Assembly: GCA_944472135.2 (NCBI GenBank) | Contig: OX235270.1 | Span: forward strand, 58,657,267 to 58,721,266 | Length of the DNA: 64,000 bases | DNA from: Trichobilharzia regenti | Taxonomy: Eukaryota > Platyhelminthes > Trematoda > Strigeidida > Schistosomatidae | Direction of reading: 5' to 3' | Part shown: one piece after another, positions 1 through 11,645 of the stretch | Layout of the letters: the number at the start of each line of letters is the position of its first letter | Numbering within the stretch: the first letter of the stretch is position 1 | Notes under the pieces: generated by a model | Told to the model about the DNA's origin: nothing | Databases searched by the model: none | Seen by the model: only the letters and a program-made list of their open reading frames with translations | Translations under genes and position numbers: made by a program

Positions 1-678
1 ACACTATAAGATCTTCTTGATTTGCTTTACTAGATCAGTTTCAATGAAAATGTCTAGTTAAGTAAATATATCGTTTGATACAAAGGTCCAGCATGTTGCA
101 ACTGACATGCAACTGCATGCTGATTTCAGCTAGGGTACTGTGAGTATCTGGTGAAGTATCAGCAACCTTTTAAACTGATTTTAATGTTGTACTATTAAAA
201 GAATACAGCTTACAGTAGGAAAAAAGTTCAAATCCAGAAAAAATAATAAAAGCATGAAAGGCATGAATTGAATACAAAGAAACACAATAAGAAGGACAGC
301 ACAACACGAGGATACGTTCAAATGGTGATTTGAAGAGATAAGGCGCACATAATTTCGCTACACAGCGATACCGAATTCCGAATTCCCTTACCAAGACTCT
401 CGTCTTCTACTGTTACAATCGTACTGAGCTTAGAGTGTCAACACTAGTCACATTTGCTGAATTGAAGTCATCTTTTAATGTACGTACTTGGAAAAATAAT
501 TCAGAAAAAAAGAAAAACAAGTATATTAGGACTTTTTATGAATTCTTCTACGATTACAGCATGTCACTAAAAACACGAAGTGGAGTCGATGTAACTTATG
601 GTAACCTAACATTTGTATCTATTATAATATTTTCAACTGAAGCATTTTTCAAATCACAGAATATAGACATTTGATCAC
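1..678. other. Left flank, no gene recognised
   Basis: AT-rich sequence with only short open frames (up to about 79 codons) that show no motif I recognise. A later exon of the minus-strand gene seen at 3713-11537 could lie here or beyond the window, but I see no exon with convincing splice sites and protein similarity. Confidence 0.4.
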
Positions 679-1074
679 AGGGAATAAAAAGACAACGGAA
701 GAGAAGAAAATTTTCTCTTCAACGAAACCACCAACTAGGCTGTACATTCGTGTATTTATAATAAATGGGTAGGAAAGTTCCAGAATAATTTCTGGTCAAG
801 GGTCAGATTAATGGAGTCACAATTAGGAATTAAAATGCCATAACAAATAGGGGGACGAATAAAGCTCAGACAAAATAGCATCATAATTACTGAGGAGATT
901 GACATATTATGCAATTAGGGGTTAGAAATGTTGTAGAAACAACAACAATAGACAGAATGTTTGGATAGAAAAATCTAGTGAGGTCATAACTAATGTGACG
1001 AATAATTGTTTAGGCAATCAGGGATTAAATATGTAGAAATAATAAAATAACAAAATAGACAGGAAGTTCGGGCA
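679..1074 (+). repeat. Left inverted arm of the Penelope-like element
   Basis: Reverse complement of 2650-3437 without the nested insertion. The match runs from AGGGAATAAAAAG at the outer edge to ACAAAATAGACAGGAA at the inner edge and is nearly gap-free by eye, so the arms are young relative to the frameshifted coding region between them. Confidence 0.85.
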
Positions 1075-1371
1075 TGAAAATATGGTGGTATAAATAGGGA
1101 TTGAGAAAAACTTAAAATAACATGAATAAACAGGAAGTTTGGATAAGAAAGTCAATGGGATATTCACTATTAGAAGAATTAACTGTTCATGATGGCCACT
1201 GCAGGGACAAGGGTTGAACGTATTTCTTTTGGATACATAGCGTGGGTTTGAGCTTTTGGATGGCTAGTGCCTCCACTATGCCCAGATGTGTTAATTTTAA
1301 TCCCTTTGGTAGGTTATTATTATTTTGATTGGCGCTGAATGTCCTGAATTGACCAGATGTTCTGTCACTGA

Positions 1372-2641
1372 ACTATATACACATTTTCGTTCTGCTTTTT
1401 CTAGCCAGGCTGGATAGTGTTCACGAGCGCGGTTTTCAAGTTGGCGCATGGTGCGGCCGATGTACTCAGCTCCACAAGAGAAAATTAAACTGGTATATGC
1501 ACGTTGAAGTGGCCCAATGCGACAGCTTGTCTTTCGCGTTCTGGTTGGACAGTTTCTTGCAGGAGAACGTCAGTCGTAGGTTCGCGGCGAAGTTTGTCTT
1601 TCTCAGAGATTTGCAGAGGCGTTAACGAAGGATTTCTGCTTCAATGTCACCTTTGAATTCTAGATTAAGCAGAAGTATCTTCTTCGGGACGGATCGAACT
1701 TGTTCGAAAGTCTTCTTCGATTTGAGGTTCTTGTCTATGAACCTAGGCGGAAAACTGTTTTCCATCAGGGTTCTTCGGAGATTACTCAGTTCTTCATCAA
1801 TCACCTCCTCGCCGCAAATCTTCCGAATCCTCACGGAAAGAGCGTGTATCAGGTTCCTCTTTCTGCTTAGGGGCACGAAGCTTTGAAAGTTGATGAATTA
1901 TCCAGTCCAAGTGGGCTTTTTGTACATGAACCTTTTCAGAGAGTTGTCCGTGTTTCTTGTCAGATGGACGTCGAGGAAGTGAAAAATTCCGTCGGACTCA
2001 GCTTCAAGAGTAAAGTCGATGTTTTAGTAGGTAGTGTTGAATGTTTGAATCAAATTTTTAAGGTCCAGGTTTTCATCACAAATGATGAAAATATCATCAA
2101 TGTATCTCTTGTAGAGATGGAGGTCATCGATAGTTGATGATAAGGGGTTGCTTTCGAGGCCATAAAATAGTCGGCTAGAAGGGGTCTAAGTGGGGCGCCC
2201 ATTGCTACGCCATCTGTTTGCCTGTAGATTTCTTCGTCGAATCTGAAGTAGACGTTGAAGGTACAACGTAGTAACAGCTCCTTTAGATAATGGATCAGTA
2301 TGCCGACAACCATGTTGTTACATTGGATGAAGTCACACATAAAACATAGTTTCTGTCAGAGGACAATGGTGAAGAGAGAGACGACGACTAGGGAGACCAT
2401 CTTTTTATTTGCGAGGTTGACATTTTTAATTGAATCAACGAAATCGAATGTGTCGTGGAGGTTGTATCTCGACAACTTTTCTTTCAGTGGCCCAAGAATT
2501 TCTACCAGCCACTTCGCGATTAGGTGATATGTTTTGAATCGGTGAAAGTGAGACATTAGAGAAATTGAATACATACTTATCGGGACAAAACGGGAAAGGT
2601 GTTACCTTGGTGATTGATTTTAGGCTTTGGTTAGGTTTCAT
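1372..2641 (-). pseudogene. Penelope-like reverse transcriptase / GIY-YIG endonuclease, broken
   Basis: Read on the minus strand, fragments in shifting frames follow the family order. About 2356-2641 holds an RT segment with LHDTFDFVDSIKNVN. About 2050-2340 holds [17 protein letters not shown], the Penelope RT motif preceding the catalytic block. About 1622-1876 holds the thumb-like segment LSRKRNLIHALSVRIRKIC. About 1372-1500 holds a GIY-YIG core with CIYQF, then after a one-base shift CGAEYIGRTMR. At least three frame changes separate the pieces, so no functional protein is expected. The same domain order is better preserved at 40550-41698. Confidence 0.8.
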
Positions 2642-2649
2642 GATGATAT

Positions 2650-3437
2650 TCCTGTCTATTTTGTTATTTTATTATTTCTACATATTTAATCCCTGATTGC
2701 CTAAACAATTATTCGTCACATTACTTACTTACTTTACTTTACTTCGGCTATCTCCTACGGGAGGATGAGCCGGCTTCATGAACGTCTCGAATCATCGCTG
2801 CCCAGGCGCGGCAATTTGTAAGAGAGTTCATGAAGTTTCATGGGAATTTGGTACGAGTGATGTCCCCAGCATCGCTCGGCTTTTTGTTTGAGAGTGCAGC
2901 TCTAGCCTTTACACAGCCAAGTGTGACCTACAAGGCAGTAGGAGTGGAGTAAGGAGTCCACTATCCATTGGCAGCCGGTGACCGGAGTTCGGTTTATACG
3001 CCTTTTTGAATGGGGCCAGACATCCAGGACATCCAACAAGCCCTTTGTCCATACGTCTGCCGGTGAGCTCCAGTGAGCTTTATACGCCAGTCGTTGGAGG
3101 TTTGGAATCAGGGTTCGTCACATTAGTTATGACCTCACTAGATTTTTCTATCCAAACATTCTGTCTATTGTTGTTGTTTCTACAACATTTCTAACCCCTA
3201 ATTGCATAATATGTCAATCTCCTCAGTAATTATGATGCTATTTTGTCTGAGCTTTATTCGTCCCCCTATTTGTTATGGCATTTTAATTCCTAATTGTGAC
3301 TCCATTAATCTGACCCTTGACCAGAAATTATTCTGGAACTTTCCTACCCATTTATTATAAATACACGAATGTACAGCCTAGTTGGTGGTTTCGTTGAAGA
3401 GAAAATTTTCTTCTCTTCCGTTGTCTTTTTATTCCCT
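2650..3437 (-). repeat. Right inverted arm, split by an insertion
   Basis: Mirror of 679-1074. It runs 2650-2723 and resumes at 3126. The interruption is the separate insertion 2724-3113 with its 12-bp target duplication. Confidence 0.85.
2724..3113 (-). mobile_element. Nested short retroposon with 12-bp target duplication
   Basis: The 390-bp insert splits the right Penelope arm. TTCGTCACATTA occurs once before (2712-2723) and once after it (3114-3125), while the intact left arm has a single copy. One end carries a short ACTT/ACTTT tandem run (2724-2752). Read on the minus strand this is an AAGT-type 3' tail, as LINE-mobilised retroposons often have. No coding potential was recognised, so it is either a SINE-like element or a 5'-truncated LINE end. 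Confidence 0.75.
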
Positions 3438-3712
3438 ATGAAGCATTTAAGTCCAAAAATATTAAAAAGAATAAGATCTTTCATCTCTACAACCCTGACT
3501 TTCACTCTGTATGTCACAAGCCCATCTTTACTTTTCTTATGTTTACGAATTATATTTATTTAAACTAACGTCTCAAAAGTGATATGCCTAATATATGAAT
3601 TGCACATAATAAACAATCCTGTCACTACAGAAAAGCGTAACACTCGTTCTAGAAACTTTTTAAACAAGTGGAATCAGCTAATTCATCTAATTAGAATAAA
3701 AACATAACATAC

Positions 3713-3885
3713 CATCATTTTCTTGAAGGGTTTCAGTGACCTGTTGGATAAAATGGTCAGTTATAATCTCATCAATATCAGTAAGATGTCGTTTTGAACG
3801 CTTACGACTTGATCTTGATCTTCGTGAAGTATTCTTGCCACCCTTATTTTTTTGTCGGGTCCGAGAAATTAGTTCTTCTGGGTAC
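3713..3885 (-). CDS. Internal exon 3 of a minus-strand host gene, weakly RPC7-like
   Basis: A good acceptor (CTGCTTCTAG) precedes the exon and a donor (GTATGTTATG) follows it. The first base completes a TGG codon left open by the upstream exon at 7586-7812, so phases agree; the exon ends in phase 1. It encodes WYPEELISRTRQK, then a lysine/arginine/serine-rich stretch (GGKNTSRRSRSSRKRSKRH) and an acidic end (DIDEIITDHF). The W-x-P-x-E-L then basic then acidic order is what RNA polymerase III subunit RPC7/Rpc31 shows in its C-terminal half, but identity is low. The next exon was not found and may lie outside the window. Confidence 0.6.
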
Positions 3886-4320
3886 CTAGAAGCAGGTAAA
3901 ATAGAAAAACCAACAATACTCGTTAAAAATAAAAACAAATGGAGTGACACCAACTTGACATCTTTTCACACAGATGTAAATATCTCTAAATCTTAAGCTT
4001 TTTGACATATATAACTGTAGAACCTGATGGTACAGTTGTCGAAAAGAGTATTCCTTGTTCAGTAACCATTCTTTTGAAAATCTGAATGGGCATTTTTAAA
4101 CAGTAACAGAAATCACTAGGAGTATGGTCAGATTCACATATAAGTGGAACCTAGTTAGACTAAAACAGCTACTAAAACAAGTTACACCCATTCTTTACAG
4201 AAAAGTTACACAAACAGTAAAAAATGTCAAGATATGCACAGTAAGTTGATTCACTACGAAAAATAAAAGTGAATTCAGGTCAGAAGGAAGAGTAAAAATA
4301 ACAGCACTATCAGGAACACT
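3886..4320. other. Intronic sequence without recognised elements
   Basis: Start of the intron between the exons at 3713-3885 and 7586-7812. AT-rich, and I see no conserved repeat before the LINE relic begins near 4330. Confidence 0.4.
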
Positions 4321-4329
4321 TGCTTTTGT

Positions 4330-5940
4330 GAGAACTAACCTGTTTGTCACCAATCCTCCAAGGAGAGCAGAAACCTTGAATAGGATCAAGCTACTGAGGT
4401 CGGGGAAGGCAGCAGGGCAAGATGGAACCGCTCACAAAGCACTGAAAGCGGACTCAGAGACTGTGGCAGATGTGTCCACACCATTATTACAGAAGGTGCC
4501 GAAGGGGAGATGTCTACCTATTTTGGAAGGAAAGCTACCTTATTAAGCTACCAAAAAGGGCAAATCGGGTCTCTGCAAGTACTGACACGGAATAACTTTC
4601 TTGTCCACACCAAGTAAAACACTAAGTCGTGTCATCCTGAAAAGAATGAAAGATGCACTGGATGCAGAACTCCACCAGCCCGGAACCACCTGGATTCAAG
4701 AAGGAAAAAACATGTGCGGATCGAATTGGATCTTCACGCTTCATCGCAGAACAAGGTATAGAATCGAGGTCAAATCTCTTTCTAAATACCATCGACTTTA
4801 AAAAGGCCTTCGATAGCGTTAACCGAGTAGTTTGGAAACTGCTTCAACAGTACAGTATGCAGTGTCCAAATCTTTGTTAACCTCATTCAAGAGGTGTATG
4901 AGAATGCTACGGGTCAGGTGATCCAAAACGGAAAACTCAGCGAAGGATGGCTTTGAAGTGAATACAGGAGTAAGACAAGTCTAGCTGCGTATTGTCACCA
5001 ATTATATCCTAATTGTGTTGGACCGGACTATGCGTCAGGCTGTGGGGAGTGAGAAGACAGGAATACGCTGGACCACCGATAAGAAGACTTTGGAAGATTT
5101 AGATTTTGCGGATGATTTGTGTTTAATGTCACACAAACTTGAAAACCAACAAACTGACAGAAGAAGCAGTCAAGACAGGACTCTGGGTGAACATAAACAA
5201 GACGGAGGTAGTGAAGATAACCAACGACCAGCACTAATCACCATCAACGGGAAAGATCTGACAGAGGTTACCTCCTTCACTTCATTTCAACTACAGGCCA
5301 GTGGGACGATAAAGATGTTAAAGCCAGTCAGAGCCGGAAAGGGAAGATACACCCTTATCAACTTGAAACAAGTTTGGAAATCTTCTGCACTTAGCCAGCA
5401 TAAACAACAAGCTTCCGATTTTCAACATAAATTTGAAGTCAGTCAGTCCTTCTATATGGGTCAGTAACTTGGCGCGTCACGAAAAGCATTTCCGACAAGT
5501 TGCAGACTTTTAACAACAGCTACCTACTCTGGCTCCATACTGAAGGTCAAATGGCCGACCAGAAAGAATTAGTAACCAGAAACTCTGTCAACAAACCAAC
5601 CAAGAGCCGGTCGCTCAGCACATATGTCGGAGAAGATGGAGATAGATCGGGTACACCTTGAGGAGGCCGTAGAATGACATCGTGCCCAAGCCTTCGAGTG
5701 GAATCCAAATGGGAAGCAATGAGTTGGTCATCGGTGCGAAGGTGACAAGGAGGAGATTGAGTGAGAAGGAGATGAGAGATTGTGGGCAGTCGTGGACGCA
5801 GATGAAGAGGACAGCAGAGAATAGAACGAAGTGGAGATGCGTTGTTGAGGCCGTATGTTCTATTCGGAATCTAAAGGGAGTACCGACAAAGGGTAATACA
5901 CTGTCCGTAGTGAAATCAAATCACGTAGACGAATAACGTT
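4330..5940 (+). mobile_element. RTE/SR2-like LINE relic
   Basis: Plus-strand fragments follow the order of a non-LTR reverse transcriptase: KLLRSGKAAGQDG at 4380-4430 (fingers), DFKKAFDSVNR near 4795-4825 (first catalytic Asp block), and DLDFADDLCLM near 5095-5130 (FADD catalytic motif). The C-terminal signature WTQMKRTAENRTKWRCVVEA at 5795-5860 resembles the end of RTE-type proteins described from schistosomes as SR2. Frameshifts and stops break the frame many times. It sits in the sense-opposite strand of the host intron. The family is assigned from motif resemblance only. Confidence 0.75.
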
Positions 5941-6699
5941 TTAGAATTGGAAAATTAGAGTAACATTTCATTGATGCTAAACTGAAAGGTTACATCACCT
6001 AAGCTAAGAGACACTAATGGTTTGAATCTGAATGGGATTTGAATATTTTGCACAACGAAATCAATAACCATGTCTATCTAATTACTTGTTTGATAATCAT
6101 TACATAAGCAAATTTTGTCCATAAAAAGCTAGAAGGAAAAGTTAGTGGACAGTCGATTTGACTAAATACACTTTGAATAAGAATGGTATGTGAACCAAAT
6201 TAGTCCTTTATCAGTAACTCAATGGTTCGTGAGGCGTAAGTCCACGAATATTCTACTACTTTCCCATAATGTGCTTAGGAAGTGTGCATTAAACGCTAAA
6301 AATAACTAAATAGAGAACCATATGAGGGTGAAAGGCACTGAAACGAGAATTCCAAAAATTCTGAAGATGATAAAAGTTACTGAATAAGTTTGGGGAATTA
6401 TAACAGGTTTCATTATACGTCATCTAAGTCACGCAACTTTAAATCTCTAATACCACAAGAACTCCATCCAGATAGTCTACAGGCGAAGCTCAATACTAAT
6501 CACTCTGTGATCGTCTAACAAACATGCTGTTAAAGAGACCCTAAGCTAACAACATAATGAACTGCAACACTTATAACACTGGCGGTAGGATATGCTACAC
6601 TAATCTATTATTAGTGGTCGGTTCGACGTATTCAATACATACAAGCGGATTATAACAAGCAAGAGGTTCCGATTTACAAATTCGGCGAACGAAGTACAA

Positions 6700-7130
6700 A
6701 CGTTAATTAGACCATACGGACAACATGGAGACCTGTCTGTCTGGTTTCAACAGCAGCAGTTTTAGCCGCCACACTTGGCACACAAAGCCAAAAAAGTAAA
6801 ACGAAACGCAAAACAGAAACAGTAAACAGAGATATGAGGCAAAAAGAATAGTAATATCGAAGAACAATACAACAATACAGTTTTATTGGATATTATAAGT
6901 CACAAGGAGTAGATGACTCTGCGCCATCGAGAACGATTTTAAGCCATATCACCGATTGTCTTCAGCCAGTGTTTACCATCCCGAGGACTCCGGACCAGGA
7001 AATCTACATCTTCCTACGTGGATTAAACTAATTGTTGTGAATTTCACTGACTGATGCCATGTTTTGCTTTGACCACCACTGGCTCTTTTCCAGCCTGATC
7101 CTATGTCAGCTAACACTGCCCATCTAGAAC
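6700..7130 (-). mobile_element. 5'-truncated LINE 3' end
   Basis: The stretch 6900-7125 is similar to 8395-8600 (shared GATGCCATGTTTT and CCACTGGCTCTTTTCCA), and 6735-6800 resembles 8205-8280. It is therefore another copy of the 3' end and UTR of the LINE whose ORF lies at 8381-9109, truncated after roughly 400 bp. Confidence 0.65.
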
Positions 7131-7585
7131 ACCATTAAGTTAGAAATAGCGCAATGATAATTCAACTTACAAATATTAGACGGATAATTGACATGTAAGT
7201 CGGTTAACTTTGAGTATGTGCATACCGACAATTGTAAAGTGTCAATATCCATTACATGAAAACTGGACTCAAATGGTTAACAAATTCAAATCATAATACT
7301 GAAAAGATAAACTGAAATCTAAGAAATGTTTGGGTTGTTTAGCAAATCCTGCCGACCATCAAAAAATAATGAAATAATTCACTATATAGGTGGGAGCATA
7401 AGCAGCTTAATGATTTATTTCAAAGAATCCTCATGTGAAATTCTGCTAAACATCCGGCTTCACCAAAATTAACTGAGCTATCAAAATGGCTAACCACGTT
7501 TTTCTGCTTAAATATTTTCATGTTCACTGCTACGCACCTCAAGTGTAGTTAATTTCCTCTTACATCAGTAATTATGATAACTTAC

Positions 7586-7812
7586 CAATCATCAGGTTCC
7601 TTCATATTCATATCCTCGTCCGACCACTGATTAATTTCATCATGATTAACCAAAAAATGCAACAAAGATACTACATCTGGCAATTTATTGCCCAAGTTTA
7701 ATTTTTTGCTAGATAATAATGAAGCCGCACTGATTCCTTCCGATAGTTCTGGAACTGAATGATAAAATGGACCTGAACGAAAAGCCGTTTCAAGTTTAGC
7801 TGTCAATTCGAA
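7586..7812 (-). CDS. Exon 2 of the weakly RPC7-like host gene
   Basis: An acceptor TTTTATTTTAG precedes FELTAKLETAFRSGPFYHSV, and the exon ends at a GTAAGT donor after EPDDW, leaving a split TGG codon completed by the next exon. It opens in phase 0, matching the phase-0 end of exon 1. The segment LTAKLETAFRSGPFY resembles the short helix ending in a P-F/Y motif of RPC7/Rpc31 proteins (Rpc31 has a similar GPFY). The rest (SAASLLSSKKLNLGNKLPDV) is not conserved enough to identify. Three exons with compatible phases support a real gene more strongly than its name. Confidence 0.65.
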
Positions 7813-8149
7813 CTAAAATAAAAAGGAAGCAAATGCAAATAAAAACAATATATAAGTATCATTATTTGGAAAGTAAGCAATACCTTGCCACATTTGTGAA
7901 TATAAATCCTATCGCAAATACCAGGAGAGATTTTGACGACTTAAAATTTGTGAACAGATTTCGTAAAAGTAACTAAAACAGAAAAATCGAGTCGTTCTGC
8001 CGTAATAAGTTTATATTAATATTCCGATTGATGTCATTTTGGAGATTCAGCTAAACGTAGAACCTGAACTCATGGTAGGAACTGACGTCTCGGTTGAAGA
8101 AATACTACTAAGTGTTCAATAATTTCTGATCCTCAACTAGAAAAACAAA

Positions 8150-9115
8150 CAGGCAAATGCGGTGACAATGCGGTCAACAATATTACCAGTGGTAGCAGAC
8201 ATTGACACGTCTGTCTGTCTGGATTCAACATAGAACTTGGCACCGAAGTGCAGCAGTTCGAGTTGCCACCTTCCAAATAGCACACAGAGGTAGACAAGAA
8301 GATGAGTGAAGAGAATTAATAGAGTTTGACAAATATAAGAGTGAAACAGAATGGGTAATGGTAGAAAGGAATATGAAAGATTACAGAGATTGAATACATT
8401 GACAACGATTTTGAGCCATGTCACCTATTGTCTCCAGCCATTGATTCCTAGAGTCCCGAGGGCCCCAACCCGGGAGTCTGCATCTCCCTACCTGACTCAG
8501 TTTAACTGTCAAGGATTTCATGGATTGATGCCATGTTTTTGTTTGGCCACCACTGGCTCTTTTCCAACCTGAACCTATATCAGCTAACAATGCCCGTCGG
8601 GGGAGGCGGTGGTTAGGCATGCGCACCACGTGACCTAGCCATCTTAGTCTATGTAACTTTATAACCTCGTCGATTGATTTTCCCTCTTTGCCCAACACTC
8701 TACGCCTAACGTCAACATTACTTATCTTGTGAAACCACCTAACGTGAGACAGAGATCGCAGACATCTATGATCGAAAGCAGTCAACCTTTTCATGTCTTC
8801 AACGCGAATTGGCCATGTTTCAGAGCCATAGACAAGGACGGAGCGAACTGCTGAGCAGTACACACGTCCCTTGGTTGATAACCGGATGTCACGCCTACGC
8901 CAGAGATGGTGTAAGTCAGCGAAAGCAGCTCGAGCTTTTCGGATCCGTGCTGAGATTTCATCGCCAATCAGTCCGTTGGTGCTAATACAACTTCCCAAGT
9001 AGGTGAAGTGGTCAACATGTTCTATCACTTCACTCCCTATCACTAAGTTAGGGGTTGACGTCGTCCAGTCCTGTAGCAGCATCTTACATTTTGCAGGGGC
9101 GAATCGCATGACACG
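8150..9115 (-). mobile_element. LINE 3' half (RTE-like ORF C-terminus plus 3' UTR)
   Basis: An open frame at 8381-9109 (242 codons, minus) encodes the region downstream of the RT catalytic motif: FTYLGSCISTNGLIGDEIS (thumb), then [37 protein letters not shown] and a C-terminal tail. This order is typical of RTE/CR1-type non-LTR proteins in flatworms. The start is a 5' truncation, not a biological start codon; the catalytic core is absent. The 3' UTR runs to about 8150 and recurs at 6700-7130. The long open frame suggests fairly recent insertion in the intron. Confidence 0.8.
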
Positions 9116-9589
9116 TAGTTAGGAACGTAATCCCGTCAGAACGCTTAATCCTGCTCCTAGGTTCTAGTTGAGATATGTGGATAACACATTCACTGTAGTA
9201 AAATCTGGACAATTTCTTAAGCTATCCACACATAATTTCAGTAGGAGATGAAACCCAGTTCACTTCCGAGTTTGAAAATGAATGGCGCAAGTTAACTATG
9301 CTAGACTGCAAAAGAAAATGAAAAAGGGTTAGATACCAGCATCTACAGGAAACCGTCAGATTCTTACAAGTAGTCAGACCTTGAATCATTTGGACTTGAA
9401 CCGGTTAAAGTAAATTCAGTTAAATATTTACTTAGTTGAGCCAGGAATCTAAACAAATGAAATCAAGCAAATAAGGGAAATAGAACCACTGGATAACCCA
9501 GTAGATTTCTCCAAAAATGTATGAAGGACTCATAAGAAAAATAAGAGTAGTTACAACAACAATGAAAGTAATATAAAAAATAAGGAATT

Positions 9590-10080
9590 CAAATCCTGGA
9601 AAGTATTACCATATAGAAAAGGAACATCAGAGGCCCTAAGTGGAAGTCTTAATAGGGCTGGAATTAGTGCGTCATATAAACCAACCAACTCATTCAGACA
9701 TTTCTCAGCTTGTCAGACTCAAGTTGGAAAAACTACATAAATCACACTACAAGATTGAAGTCAATCAGATCAACGGAACATTGGAATTTGACAACAGCTA
9801 AAACGATTGTCCATGATAACTTAAGTAATCTGGAAAAGAACTTATCTATCTCAGTGCATTTACTTGCGTGTATTTGCACAATAAGATGGGATAGGATCAA
9901 AGAATTAAAAAGTAGTGCATTTAGGTAAGCGGATAAGTTAATCACTGAATTTCTGTTCATCGAATCAACAAAAAATGTGTGCAGACAGAATGATGCGACA
10001 CCTATTCCAGATGTATGGAGGGTTGCCCTACAAACAAGTGAGGCTATTAAAAGCAAGTTATTAAGTCGTGTGAACAAACT
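9590..10080 (+). mobile_element. Possible GIY-YIG retroelement relic
   Basis: In plus-strand frames, GTSEALSGSLNRAGISASYKP near 9625-9690 resembles the PYxxGxSExIxRxxxxxGI motif found between RT and GIY-YIG domains. IRWDRIKELKSSAF near 9885-9925, followed by ADKLITEFLFIES, resembles the W-(D)-x-(V/I)-x-x-L-x-S then ES-L-I pattern at the end of GIY-YIG modules. Heavily decayed, with no intact GIY or YIG motif seen. Confidence 0.4.
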
Positions 10081-10639
10081 AAGCGATGAATTGTGCTTGA
10101 AACATCATCCAGTATCTAATGCTGTATTATATATATGGAATGCTACACCTCTTTTTCCTTGTTCTGATTACGATATGCAATAACGAACGCCCAATTCGAT
10201 TGATACACCTACCTATTTCCATTTTACCATTCGTCTTTTTGCTCTACAATTATGCTCTCTACAAAGCGTAGCAACTTCAACTGCTGCAGCTTGTCGTCAA
10301 GTTCGACATTGAAATCTTAATCACTGTCTTAATTCTCTTTCCTCTATTGCTTAAACTCTTGGACACCCTACCTATCCATGCCCAAGCTGTTCACCATTTG
10401 TATTTATATGAATGATAACGAAATCACACTTCTGTCACAGAGAATAGAGTTTTACAACTGCTTATTTCGGATGCTTACATAAGTTCATACAAGAACTGAT
10501 GGAAGACTGGGTCTGATAAGGTAGTATTATGAACGTACTGTGAGAACGTAAAACCTTGCTTAACTGATTAAAAATCAAATATCAATTCACAAGTTTTAAG
10601 CAGTTTGACTGATCTTGTAGAATACCTTCTCGTAACTAT

Positions 10640-10960
10640 GATCAATTATTATTGTTCGCTTGGGTTCCGAGTGGAACACAGGGCGTCAACAGCATATCTC
10701 CACCTCGTTCTATTATCTACGGACCTATTTAGCTAGCCCCACTATTGCCTATAGGCTTTCATCTGGTTCTCGCATCATCTCCTCTATATCACCCTCGGGC
10801 ATCCCACTCGTCCCCATTCGGGTTACACTCGACGGCCTAGCATGCGATGTCATTCAACAGTCCCCTCAGTGTGTCTGACTTATCTCCATATTATGCTCAG
10901 ACTTTATACTAATAGTTTCCCACGAGGAAAGCTGTTGGATTTACTCTAGTGGTCTGCAAA
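10640..10960. repeat. Possible dispersed repeat (LINE 5' UTR-like)
   Basis: The string TTCCGAGTGGAACACAGGGC at about 10654 resembles TTCCCCAGTGGAATATAGGG at 48160, and a related bounded motif occurs at the edge of the insertion at 2740. This pattern resembles flatworm retroposon 5' regions. No coding motif and no boundaries found. Confidence 0.3.
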
Positions 10961-11297
10961 CTGGTTATGGTATTTATTTGAAGTGGATCAAACACTACTT
11001 TCACTTTTCAGATGCCTCTAATGACCTTCACCAGACTACAATTTCCCTTATTATAGCACATTTTACTCACTACACCTTCGCACATCCCGAATTGTGATGT
11101 GGCCATTTTTTAAAATACGAACTCTGATTAGTCATATATTGTTTACCTGCCTAGTCTACAAAAAGGTAACGTGTAAAAAAATAAACCTCAGTAGGCATAT
11201 TGGTTATGTATGAACAAAAATGAATGTAATTACAATTAGTTTGAATGTAGTGAGAGAATAAGTAAACTGCAGGACAATATAGCTGATTAACACATAC

Positions 11298-11537
11298 CAA
11301 ATTTATTTGGAGACCATCGCGGTCAGTTTTTCCAACATCTGAGTTGTCATCCGCACTGCAGCCACTCAATGAAGAGTGTATAACAACTTTAGGAAATGTA
11401 AACGGTATTAGACGGCTAACTTCGAACTTGGGATCAGGCTTAGTAGGGACGGAATGAGGATCGAAAAGGCGTCGTTTTACACCATCACGCAGACCTGACA
11501 AACTTGGACCACCACCACGCCGTCTACCTCGATTCAT
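11298..11537 (-). CDS. First coding exon of the weakly RPC7-like host gene
   Basis: The ATG at 11537 opens an 80-codon exon beginning MNRGRRRGGGPSLSGL and ending DRDGLQINL at a GTATGT donor in phase 0. The glycine/arginine-rich N-terminus fits the start of Rpc31/RPC7 proteins, which begin with a short GR-rich patch, but this is a weak argument. The ATG chosen is the first after a strong splice acceptor (TATATTTTTCAG ending at 11539). The in-frame ATG at 11555 lies within that acceptor and is rejected. The gene lies 108 nt beyond the NOL10-like stop on the same strand. Confidence 0.65.
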
Positions 11538-11555
11538 GCTGAAAAATATATGCAA
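11538..11555 (-). promoter_or_regulatory. Strong 3' splice acceptor abutting the start codon (trans-splice candidate)
   Basis: On the minus strand a pyrimidine-rich run ends in CAG with one base before the ATG at 11537. Schistosomes add a spliced leader to many mRNAs, including downstream cistrons of polycistronic transcripts. The position between two closely spaced same-strand genes fits such a site. A cis-spliced non-coding first exon would look the same. Confidence 0.5.
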
Positions 11556-11645
11556 TTAATTGTCTGCTTTATAAGCTATAAAGTAAGAACCAATAGATAC
11601 TGTAAAAATTATTATTTACAAAGTTGGATACAGAAAATCTGAATT

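Larger units (their letters stand above)
679..3437 (-). mobile_element. Penelope-like element with long inverted terminal arms
   Basis: The outer ends mirror each other: about 395 bp at 679-1074 reappears as its reverse complement at 2650-3437, the right copy being lengthened by a 390-bp insertion. Between the arms the minus strand encodes decayed reverse transcriptase and GIY-YIG endonuclease, the hallmark pair of Penelope-like elements, which are known to carry terminal repeats in direct or inverted order. The ten bases TGAAGCATTT occur 30 bp outside the left arm (about 639-648) and directly outside the right arm (about 3439), a possible target duplication. The element lies in what appears to be an intron or the 3' flank of the minus-strand host gene. 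Confidence 0.8.

Noticed and set aside
170..394. 74-codon minus-strand frame as a gene
   Set aside because: No similarity, hydrophobic low-complexity make-up, no splice or start support.
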